In this document: one piece after another, positions 1 to 5,537 of the stretch
How the letters are laid out: every line of letters starts with the position of its first letter
How positions within the stretch are numbered: position 1 is the first letter of the stretch
Assembly: GCA_019428955.1 (NCBI GenBank)
Contig: JAHYJF010000132.1
Location: 1 to 9,401 of the forward strand
Direction of reading: 5' to 3'
Source: Burkholderiaceae bacterium
GTDB lineage: Bacteria > Pseudomonadota > Gammaproteobacteria > Burkholderiales > Burkholderiaceae_E
Length of the DNA: 9,401 nucleotides
Notes under the pieces: generated by a model
What the model was told of the DNA's origin: nothing
Seen by the model: the letters and a program-made list of their open reading frames with translations, nothing else
Databases searched by the model: none
Program-made: the position numbers and the translations under genes

Positions 1-243
1 GTACAATGTGGCATCGGCGCATCTCCTCTGGCTTCGTTTGTCGAATCGGTGTAAGTACCTGATTCAACGCACGAACCCATGAATGCGCCGACCTATTTAC
101 GGGCAGCTTGGTGAAATATTCGGGCTAAAGAGAATTGCCCATGACATTTCCCTACAGCGGACGCGCTGACGCACTGACGCACGCCGTTGACATATCGTTA
201 AATGGCCGCTGCCTAGTAAACCCAAGGTCGACGAACCTTTCCC
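1..243. other. Left-edge intergenic region, no complete gene
   Basis: I see no complete gene here. The stretch lies downstream of hipA and is lower in GC than the genes beside it. A direct repeat of the 8-mer CTGACGCA occupies 166-173 and 174-181. At the very edge, a minus-strand ATG at 12-14 is preceded by AGGAG at 23-27 with an 8-nt spacing, so a gene could begin there and run leftward out of the window; only about four codons are visible, too few to identify. No convincing hairpin plus T-run follows hipA, so its terminator was not found. Confidence 0.5.
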
Positions 244-1536
244 CTACTTGATGAGCGAAGCCCTCTTGCCGACCCCTTCAAGGATCGGAGCCGAAGTCGC
301 TTTGGGTGCGCCAGCCTTGGCGGCAAGCGCCTCAACTTCGGCAAGAGCCGCATCGATGCGTGCCAGCAGGCCGGAGAAGATGTCGTCCATATCCTGTTTG
401 CCCAGGCCCGCCGCCTGTCCGGTCTGGTAGAAGTGCCTCGGCTGGATTTCCTTGAGGCGGTAGTGGCGGTTTTCGCCAACGGCCATGGCCAGCTTGACCT
501 TGTGCGGCGACAGCTGCGGATAAGGTGAAGCCGACATCACGTCATAGAGCGCAGTGAGCCTGTAGCCGCCCGGCGAGAGAAAGATGGAGAAGTTCTTGGC
601 ATGCCCGTCGATGGCCGCCAGGAGCCAAAACACGATCTGCGCCGTCATGAAGCGCAGACGGTCTTCGCGCGGCGCAACCGCCCCGTTGAGAAACGCGAGG
701 ATGTCCGCGATGCCCGGCCCGCCGTCAGCCTGATATTTGCGCGTCGGCGGCACACCCAGCGCCTGGCAAATATCTTCCTGCGGCAGCCGGTATAGAACGC
801 CCTCTTGCCAGAGCCGGTCGAACCGCTCGACCACCAGCACCGGCTTGCCGCCATACATCAGCACTCGCGCCTTCGCCGCTTCCAGACCCAGGGCACGGCA
901 CAGCTCAAGGCACAGCCATTCGTTCCATGGCGTGTCCGAGAAGTCCGCACCATTTGGGCCTTTCATGATGGCAGGCTTGAAGATGTGCGAGGTCGGCGTC
1001 GGGCCAAGCGGGAGGTTCCAGCGGCCAGCGACGTTCAGGAAGGCGGTCTTCTCCTGCACCCCGGCAATCGAGATGCGGAAATCGTCTTCGTCCACATTCA
1101 TGCCAAGTGGAGCTGTTTCAAGGGCTGCGAGCCGCGCCGCGATTTCCTCGTCCGTTAGCGTCCGGTAGACCATCTTCGCCGGATCGCCGGGGTCGACCCC
1201 TTCGGGAACGAAGCGCAAGGCGCCGACGCAATCCCGCCCGATGGCGGCGAGCAAATCGAAGGTCCCCGCGCTCTCGGCATGTTCGCGCGAGGCAATCCTG
1301 TCGCGGACGGTGGCATCGTCGGGCAACAGGCCGTCAAGGAAACTGCTGACCATCGTCCCGCTCCAGAGCCGGTCGGACAGTGGTATTGAGAGGGAAATCG
1401 GAAAGGCGCGCTCGGAAGCCAGCCAGGCGGGGTCGTACCGAAACAGGGTGGCGCCGTCGGGGGCGCGGGAGTAGACCCCGACTTGGGTGGAGCCGACATA
1501 GACCTGCAGGGCCCGTGCTTTGCGCTTGCGGCCCAT
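244..1536 (-). CDS. hipA: HipA-type serine/threonine kinase toxin
   Basis: Toxin kinase of a type II toxin-antitoxin module. E. coli HipA phosphorylates glutamyl-tRNA synthetase, blocks translation and promotes persistence; the same target here is inferred. About 430 residues, close to the 440 of E. coli HipA. The N-terminal HipA domain spans roughly residues 8-110 and the kinase domain 150-400. Counting from the TTG at 1542, the autophosphorylation motif ISIAGVQEKTAF holds Ser158 (E. coli Ser150), the catalytic loop IDGHAKNFS holds Asp312 and Asn317, and the metal-binding Asp334 lies in LYDV. LPQEDICQALG and YQADGGPGIA are also near-identical to E. coli. I chose ATG 1536 because GGAG lies 8 nt upstream; the TTG at 1542 overlaps the hipB stop. 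The ATG lies 2 nt past that stop, so the pair is translationally coupled. All key residues are intact, so the toxin should be active unless held by HipB. Confidence 0.95.
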   Translation of the reverse strand: MGRKRKARALQVYVGSTQVGVYSRAPDGATLFRYDPAWLASERAFPISLSIPLSDRLWSGTMVSSFLDGLLPDDATVRDRIASREHAESAGTFDLLAAIGRDCVGALRFVPEGVDPGDPAKMVYRTLTDEEIAARLAALETAPLGMNVDEDDFRISIAGVQEKTAFLNVAGRWNLPLGPTPTSHIFKPAIMKGPNGADFSDTPWNEWLCLELCRALGLEAAKARVLMYGGKPVLVVERFDRLWQEGVLYRLPQEDICQALGVPPTRKYQADGGPGIADILAFLNGAVAPREDRLRFMTAQIVFWLLAAIDGHAKNFSIFLSPGGYRLTALYDVMSASPYPQLSPHKVKLAMAVGENRHYRLKEIQPRHFYQTGQAAGLGKQDMDDIFSGLLARIDAALAEVEALAAKAGAPKATSAPILEGVGKRASLIK

Positions 1537-1538
1537 CC

Positions 1539-1784
1539 TCAATACTCCGTCGGATTGAATTCGGCCTTGCGCCGCGGCACCAGCGCCAAGTCCATGTCGA
1601 GCGCGGCCAGGACCTTGAGAAGGGTGTCGGCGCGTGCGCTGTTGGCACCGTTTTCAAGATTGGAGATCAGGGCCTGCCTGACCGAAGCGAGGCTGGCCAG
1701 ATCGACCTGGCGCAGGTTTCTCCTCAGGCGTTCGGCCCGAATGGCCTCCCCGAGCTCCTTGCTGTTTCTAATGGTCACGGCCAT
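1539..1784 (-). CDS. hipB: HipB-type antitoxin and autorepressor (XRE HTH)
   Basis: Antitoxin of 81 residues that should bind and neutralise HipA and, as a dimer, repress the hipBA operon. A helix-turn-helix covers about residues 20-47. Its recognition segment SVRQALISNLENG parallels IKQATISNFEN of E. coli HipB, keeping the Gln and Ala that face DNA and replacing Lys by Arg. The protein ends in an acidic and aromatic tail (FNPTEY), recalling the C-terminal tail of E. coli HipB, which ends in Trp and makes that protein prone to Lon; the same role here is inference. The start is supported by AAGAGG 7 nt upstream. Four operators lie directly upstream, and hipA follows after 2 nt, the usual antitoxin-first order. 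Confidence 0.93.
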   Translation of the reverse strand: MAVTIRNSKELGEAIRAERLRRNLRQVDLASLASVRQALISNLENGANSARADTLLKVLAALDMDLALVPRRKAEFNPTEY

Positions 1785-1799
1785 GAGAGTACCTCTTCA

Positions 1800-1898
1800 T
1801 ATACGAAATACCGCATAAAGAGACGATATACGGTAAACGGGATAATGTCAATTTATACGATGTATCGTATAAACACTTAATATACGCTAAACCGTATA
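1800..1898. promoter_or_regulatory. Array of four HipB operators at 27-bp intervals
   Basis: Four 18-bp sites fit TATACG-N6-CGTATA: O1 at 1800-1817 (right half CGCATA), O2 at 1827-1844 (right half GGGATA), O3 at 1854-1871 and O4 at 1881-1898 (both with perfect halves). The left half TATACG is identical in all four, and each site begins exactly 27 bp after the previous one. O3 sits in a perfect inverted repeat with 10-bp arms (1852-1861 and 1864-1873). E. coli hipBA has the same plan, four 18-bp operators of type TATCC-N8-GGATA, and O2 here even carries a GGATA half. Binding by this HipB is inferred from position and symmetry. Confidence 0.85.
1823..1851 (-). promoter_or_regulatory. hipBA promoter
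   Basis: A perfect -35 TTGACA (1846-1851) is separated by 17 nt from a -10 TATCGT (1823-1828), both read on the minus strand. Transcription should start near 1816, giving a leader of about 31 nt before hipB. The spacer between the two hexamers is filled by operator O2, O3 sits just upstream of the -35, and O1 covers the start point. HipB bound here would exclude RNA polymerase. Confidence 0.75.
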
Positions 1899-1946
1899 GG
1901 CGGCCTTTCAACAAATAATGTAAATGGCTGGGCCACGAGCCGGGCG

Positions 1947-2294
1947 TCACCGCTTGGGGAACGATGACGCACGGCGCCAACGCAGCAGCAGCCGCAGGCG
2001 TTGTGCTCGCGTCAGCCGATCGAGCGCGATGTAGAGCGCCGCGTCGAGCGCGCTCGCTGCCACCAGGGCGGCGAGCGGAATGCCCAGCGCGTGGGCGACC
2101 TCGGCGGCGAGCTGCAGTTCGGGGCGCTTGGCGCGCTCGAGTCGAAAAAGGCGCTGCACGAGCGCGCCCTGATCTGCCCCCGCGGCGAGCAGCACCGCCA
2201 GCGCGTGCAGGCTCAGGCCGCGGCGCAGACGCCGCGCGCGCACGCGCTCGGCCAGCATCCTGCTCGGGTCGGAGCTACGTTGCGCACGACTCAT
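1947..2294 (-). CDS. Small XRE-like helix-turn-helix protein
   Basis: A 115-residue, very Arg-, Ala- and Leu-rich protein with a probable XRE-type DNA-binding domain at about residues 14-82. The RRLRRGLSLHALAVLLA segment, the RLFRLERAKRPELQLA segment and the closing AHALGIPLAALVAA follow the helix pattern of the family, although the turn before the recognition helix is a few residues longer than usual. The start is supported by GAGGT 6 nt upstream. It begins 31 nt after the integrase stop on the same strand, so the two are probably co-transcribed. That position suggests a regulator of integration or excision, or a repressor of the island, but no specific function can be assigned. It is unlike HipB in sequence and is separated from hipB by the operator region, so it is not a second antitoxin by any evidence here. 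Confidence 0.7.
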   Translation of the reverse strand: MSRAQRSSDPSRMLAERVRARRLRRGLSLHALAVLLAAGADQGALVQRLFRLERAKRPELQLAAEVAHALGIPLAALVAASALDAALYIALDRLTRAQRLRLLLRWRRASSFPKR

Positions 2295-2325
2295 GGCGCC
2301 ACCTCGCGCCGCGCCGCAAAGGCGA

Positions 2326-3647
2326 TCACGCTCGCCCCCGGTGTGCTGCGGCCCGGCGCCGGCATGGCTGGGGCCACGAGAGCGGGCGCCCGAGCAATTT
2401 GGGCGGACCTGAGTACGATTGCGGCCGGCTCTTGGCTGCTGCCCTGGCGTCGGCAGCGTCGAAGGTCTCGAGCACGTCGCTCATGTCGTAGTTCACGTAG
2501 CGCGCGAGTTGGGCGATAGTCTTGTGCCCGGTGACCTTGCGCAGCAGGAAGATGTCCCCCTTGAAGGCGCGCGCGTGAATCGTCGCCCCGGTGTGCCTCA
2601 GGTCGTGAATGTGCAGGTTCTCGACGCCGGCGCGTTCGCAGGCGCGCTTCCACGCCTTCGCGAGGGCCGCGGCGCTGATCGGGAAAACCCGCTCCCAGGC
2701 TTGCCCGCGCGGCAACTCCTCGAGCGCGTCGAGCGCGGCCTGGGTAAGCGGCACGTCGCGCGGCCCGCCCTTGCTGTCGTGCAGCCGCGCGGTGCGCGCC
2801 TCGAAGTTAATCTGCGACCAGAGCAGGTCGCGCAGGATCTCGCTCTTGCGCATGGTGGTCTCGATCGCGAAGACCAGCCATGGAAGCAGGCACGTGGTGC
2901 GCGAGCGGGCGAGTTCGACGAGCAGCCGGCCGCGTTCGTCGGCGCTGAGCAGCGCGAACTCCTGGCGAATCGTCGCCGAGGCGTAGTGATCCTTGGCCAT
3001 GGCGGTCTTGACGCGCTGTAGGTCAAAGGGGGTGATGCTCGCGAGCGCCCGGTTCGCGAGCTCGGCGCGCAGCTCCTGGGTATTGGGCCGGCGTGCAAGG
3101 CGGCGCTGGCGCTCGCGTTCGAGCGAGGGTCGGAGTGCCCGCGCGTCCTTGGGGTCAAGCTCCTCGATGCAAAATAGATCGCTGCGTCCGGCCGTGGGGG
3201 AACCGCCCGAGGCGATGATTTGCACCCGCTCGATCTCGCTGACCACGGGGATGGCGCGCAGTGACGCCAGGTTCGCCTCGGCCAGGTAAGTGTTGACGCG
3301 GGCGACCAGTTGGGCCGCCCCCTTTTGTTCGCCGCCCACGTCGCGGGCGTACTGGCCGAGCGCGGCGGCGAGCGTCACGTCGGTGGCCAGCCCGTTGAGC
3401 GGGCCTTGGCCGGGCTGTGGTGTCGGCGCGGGGGGCAGGGCGGCTGGCGCCGCCGCTGCTGCGGGCGCGGCCCCGGGGGCCGGAAGTGGGTCGGGGAGGG
3501 GGCGGTCCAGGCAACGCCGAGCTCGAGCGCCATGGCCCAGCGCCGGGCATCGTCCTTGGTGCGGAAACCGCTCTTGTACTCGTTGATGCCGGCCTTGCGC
3601 ACGCGCAAGGCCCAGGCTTTTACTTCCTTGTACGGGGTACTAGACAT
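2326..3647 (-). pseudogene. Tyrosine-recombinase integrase, split by a frameshift
   Basis: Site-specific integrase of the phage/island type, expected to recombine at the adjacent tRNA-Lys. It is read in two frames. The N-terminal part (ATG 3645-3647, AAGGA 9 nt upstream) begins MSSTPYKEVKAWALRVRKAG and stops at 3375. The catalytic part is open in the -1 frame through a Pro/Ala-rich linker and runs to 2326; its first usable start alone would be GTG 3376-3378. Adding one base in the C-rich stretch of the coding strand (3488-3504) would restore one protein of about 440 residues. Counting from that GTG, the catalytic set is complete: Arg177 in MRKSEIL, Lys203, His258 and Arg261 in HDLRH, His285 in TGHKT and nucleophile Tyr294 in LARYVNY. 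Either the gene is inactivated, or the base was lost in sequencing, or the catalytic half is translated alone. The last 40 or so residues look unconserved. Confidence 0.85.
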
Positions 3648-3649
3648 CG

Positions 3650-3680
3650 CTCGACATCCTTTTCAAAAGGTGGTGTCGAG
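3650..3680. repeat. Inverted repeat overlapping the integrase ribosome binding site
   Basis: Outer arms CTCGACA (3650-3656) and TGTCGAG (3674-3680) flank an inner palindrome CCTTTT-C-AAAAGG (3658-3670). It lies immediately upstream of the integrase ATG (3645-3647), and the inner stem includes the likely Shine-Dalgarno AAGGA. It could be an operator for a repressor, or a leader hairpin that limits integrase translation. The sequence alone does not decide between these. Confidence 0.6.
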
Positions 3681-3746
3681 GTGTAGGAGGGCGTTTTACG
3701 GGGACCGCGCCCGCGGGCCCCGGTGTTGCCTGCGGGCCGACTTTTC

Positions 3747-3773
3747 CTGACGATTTGTCAGATTTTTGTCAGA
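3747..3773. repeat. Cluster of GTCAG repeats, possible integrase arm or attachment sites
   Basis: TTTGTCAGA occurs twice as a direct repeat (3754-3762 and 3765-3773), 11 bp apart, about one helical turn. An inverted CTGAC at 3747-3751 makes a small dyad with the first GTCAG (3757-3761). The cluster lies between the integrase gene and the tRNA 3' end, where tyrosine recombinases usually have arm-type binding sites. The role is inferred from location only. Confidence 0.4.
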
Positions 3774-3805
3774 GAACCCCGGTGAAAGGGGCGATCTCGC
3801 AGCGC

Positions 3806-3835
3806 AACAAAAAAGGCCTGCGTGCGCAGGCCCTT
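3806..3835 (-). terminator. Rho-independent terminator after tRNA-Lys
   Basis: On the minus strand a GC-rich hairpin (3815-3832; stem GGCCTGC/GCAGGCC with a four-base loop) is followed by six T residues (complement of 3809-3814). It lies 22 bases beyond the tRNA 3' end and should end tRNA transcription, insulating the integrase from the tol-pal/tRNA transcript. If the insertion point is within the tRNA 3' part, this terminator arrived with the element. Confidence 0.85.
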
Positions 3836-3854
3836 GATGTGCAACGACTTTATT

Positions 3855-3930
3855 TGGTAGGCCGTGGCGGGCTCGAACCGCCGACCATCGGATTAAAAGT
3901 CCGGTGCTCTACCAGCTGAGCTAACGACCC
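3855..3930 (-). tRNA. tRNA-Lys (anticodon UUU)
   Basis: A 76-nt cloverleaf on the minus strand with encoded CCA. The acceptor 5' strand is GGGTCGT, the D-stem GCTC/GAGC, the anticodon loop CTTTTAA (anticodon UUU), the T-stem GGCGG/CCGCC with loop TTCGAGC, and the discriminator base is A73. The 5' acceptor strand matches the usual bacterial tRNA-Lys, but the 3' strand reads ACGGCCT where ACGACCC is expected, giving G1-U72 and U4-G69 wobbles; C27-A43 is also unpaired. In every case the odd base could be the 3'-half one. An integrase gene lies just beyond the 3' end, so this is the likely island attachment site. Confidence 0.96.
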
Positions 3931-3936
3931 GTACCA

Positions 3937-3963
3937 ATTCCCCACCAACATGCTGCGGGGAAT
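3937..3963. repeat. Inverted repeat in the tRNA-Lys leader
   Basis: ATTCCCC (3937-3943) and GGGGAAT (3957-3963) form perfect 7-bp arms around a 13-nt loop, between the predicted tRNA transcription start and the mature 5' end. In RNA it would be a hairpin about 6 nt before the RNase P cleavage site. A role in processing or termination is possible, but no T-run follows. Confidence 0.5.
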
Positions 3964-3968
3964 CGAGA

Positions 3969-3997
3969 ATTCTAGCGGCCGGTCTTCTTGCGGTCAA
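3969..3997 (-). promoter_or_regulatory. Promoter for tRNA-Lys, overlapping the cpoB 3' end
   Basis: On the minus strand, -35 TTGACC (3992-3997) and -10 TAGAAT (3969-3974) are separated by exactly 17 nt. The -10 includes the cpoB stop codon. Transcription would start near 3962, about 32 nt before the mature tRNA. The tRNA could also be part of read-through from cpoB. Confidence 0.65.
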
Positions 3998-4859
3998 CTC
4001 GAGCCGGCTTGTCGGGCGGCAGTGCCATCAGCCTTTCCCTGGCTGCCCGGGCCGCAGGTGCCGCCGGGAACCTGGCGACCAGCCCTTCGAGGGTGCTGCG
4101 CCCGGCCTTGGTGTCGCCGTCGGCCAGTTGCGCGAAGCCCAGGTTGAGCGTGGCGTCGGGAGCGCGCGGCCCGTCGGGGGCGAGCGCGATCAGTGCCTGG
4201 TGGGTCGCGATCGCCGCCTTGTAGTCCTTGAGCGCGAACTGGCTGCTGCCGACCCAGAACGCCGCGCTCGGAGCATAGGGGCTCTCCGGATACGCGCTCT
4301 GGAACTGCTGGAAGGCGCCGAGCGCCGCCTTGAAGTCGCCGGCACGGAACATGCCCAGCGCCGCTTCGAAGCTGCGCCGCTCAGCCTGCTCGACCTTGAA
4401 CGTCTGCCCGTCGATCGTCACCTGCTTGGGCTCGAAGCGTTGCAGCCGCTCATCGATCGCGGCGAACGTCTCGCGCTGCTGGCGCTGGGTTTGGGTCAGC
4501 TCGTTGGTCTGGACCTCGACGCGACCGCGCAGGGTCGCGAGCTCCTGGCGCAACGCGTCGAGCTGTGCCTGGAGTTCGAGCTGCCCGCGAGCTGTCGCCT
4601 CGATGCGATCGAGGTGTTTCGCCATGTCATCGAACTGCTTCTCGAAGCGCGCCTTCATCTGCTCGATCGCGCGGTTCATCTCCTTGGTGCTGGCGCGGCT
4701 CTCGGTGCGCAGTTCGAGGACGGCCTTACGGGCCTCGTCGTCCTCAAAGAGCGCCCAGGCGCTGGTCGGGGTCAGCACCGACAGTGCGATCGCGCCGAGC
4801 GCGACCGCAAGACCTGCCGTGCGCAACAGTTGCCGGTACTGGTAACGGAGTGCTTGCAT
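3972..4859 (-). CDS. cpoB: Cell division coordinator CpoB (YbgF)
   Basis: Periplasmic protein of 295 residues that, in E. coli, connects TolA/Tol function with PBP1B and its activator LpoB during septal cell-wall synthesis. A signal peptide covers residues 1-36 (hydrophobic LAVALGAIALSVL, cleavage after AWA). A heptad-rich, charged trimerisation coiled coil follows at about 45-140, then three tetratricopeptide repeats at about 164-191, 197-227 and 234-265, the normal CpoB layout. The ATG at 4859 was chosen because the signal peptide follows at once; the frame stays open 34 codons further upstream, but that would overlap pal. The start lies 22 nt after the pal stop, with only a weak ribosome binding site (AGGGG, about 14 nt away). 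It is the last protein gene of the Tol-Pal cluster, with tRNA-Lys 41 nt downstream. Confidence 0.94.
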   Translation of the reverse strand: MQALRYQYRQLLRTAGLAVALGAIALSVLTPTSAWALFEDDEARKAVLELRTESRASTKEMNRAIEQMKARFEKQFDDMAKHLDRIEATARGQLELQAQLDALRQELATLRGRVEVQTNELTQTQRQQRETFAAIDERLQRFEPKQVTIDGQTFKVEQAERRSFEAALGMFRAGDFKAALGAFQQFQSAYPESPYAPSAAFWVGSSQFALKDYKAAIATHQALIALAPDGPRAPDATLNLGFAQLADGDTKAGRSTLEGLVARFPAAPAARAARERLMALPPDKPARVDRKKTGR

Positions 4860-4881
4860 GGTTGGTGTCGGTGCCCCTGGT

Positions 4882-5460
4882 TTATTTGTAGACGATGTCG
4901 GCGCGGCGGTTCTCGGCGTAGGCGGCCTCGTCGGTGCCGGCGGCCTTGGGCCGTTCTTCACCGAAGCTCACGGCTTCCATTTGCGCTTCCGCCACCCCCA
5001 GCGCTGCCAGGGCGCGATGGACGGCCTCGGCGCGGCGCTGGCCGAGCGCCAGGTTGTACTCGCGCGGCCCGCGTTCGTCGGTATTGCCCTCGATCATGAC
5101 GTGGCGCTGCTTGTTGGCGTTGAGGTAACGGGCGTGCGCCTCGACCACGGGCAGGTAATCGGCGCCGATCGCGAAACTGTCGTATTCGAAGTAGACGCTG
5201 CGCTTGGACAGCACTCCCCCGGGCTCATTGAGCGGATCCTGGGGCGCCGCAACTACCGGGGCGACGGTGCGCGAACTGCCCTGGTTCGCCGCGGCATTGG
5301 CTGCTGCCGCTGCCGCCGCTGCTGCTGCCGCCGCCGCGTCAGCATCGCGATTCTCGATGGTTGCCGCCTTCTGGGGATCGTCGAGCTTTACGTTGGATCC
5401 GCACGCCGACAGCGTGGCGGCCGTCAGGGCAATGAGCAAAAGTTGAATAATTCTTGACAT
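4882..5460 (-). CDS. pal: Peptidoglycan-associated outer-membrane lipoprotein Pal
   Basis: Lipoprotein of 192 residues that anchors the outer membrane to peptidoglycan and is moved to the division site by the Tol motor. The signal peptide ends in the lipobox LSAC, with Cys20 as the lipidated residue and Gly at +2. The OmpA-like domain spans about residues 83-192. GNTDERGPREYNLALGQRRA includes Asp128 and the Arg pair 142/143 of the diaminopimelate-binding site, and the protein ends RRADIVYK. A strong AGGAGG lies 4 nt before the ATG. Unusual is a run of 13 alanines (residues 42-54), then NAAAN, in the linker between the lipid anchor and the domain. Pal is separated from tolB by 77 nt. Confidence 0.96.
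   Translation of the reverse strand: MSRIIQLLLIALTAATLSACGSNVKLDDPQKAATIENRDADAAAAAAAAAAAAANAAANQGSSRTVAPVVAAPQDPLNEPGGVLSKRSVYFEYDSFAIGADYLPVVEAHARYLNANKQRHVMIEGNTDERGPREYNLALGQRRAEAVHRALAALGVAEAQMEAVSFGEERPKAAGTDEAAYAENRRADIVYK
5287..5337 (-). repeat. Polyalanine tract in Pal
   Basis: Seventeen consecutive codons read 13 Ala, one Asn and 3 Ala. The codons are a mix of GCG, GCA and GCC, so this is not a pure trinucleotide repeat. It lies in the flexible linker after the lipid anchor. Confidence 0.9.
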
Positions 5461-5537
5461 GGTTCCTCCTGTGATTCGGCGGCTACAGATCAGTGGTCAC
5501 CGGGGTTCAAATTTTCTGGTTGGTGTAAGTGAGCAGG

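Noticed and set aside
187..215. Plus-strand TTGACA at 187-192 as a promoter
   Set aside because: No acceptable -10 lies 16-18 nt downstream, and it would drive antisense into hipA.
1..243. Second attachment site matching the tRNA-Lys 3' end
   Set aside because: No stretch resembling the tRNA 3' half was found here or in the other island sequence by eye; the far end must lie outside the window.
1768..1980. Small minus-strand frame of 70 codons across the hipBA control region
   Set aside because: It runs through the operators and promoter and overlaps both hipB and the XRE-like gene; no plausible protein.
3480..3510. Programmed -1 frameshifting to make full-length integrase
   Set aside because: The C-run allows only one codon to re-pair cleanly, and no clear slippery heptamer with a downstream structure was found; a lost base is simpler.
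4128..5457. Long plus-strand open frames opposite cpoB and pal
   Set aside because: They are antisense to well-recognised genes with full domain matches, and have the composition expected of GC-rich shadow frames with no family resemblance.
5461..5537. Promoter for pal (TTGAAC, 17 nt, TGTAGC)
   Set aside because: The -10 matches too poorly to support it; pal is more simply served by read-through from tolB.
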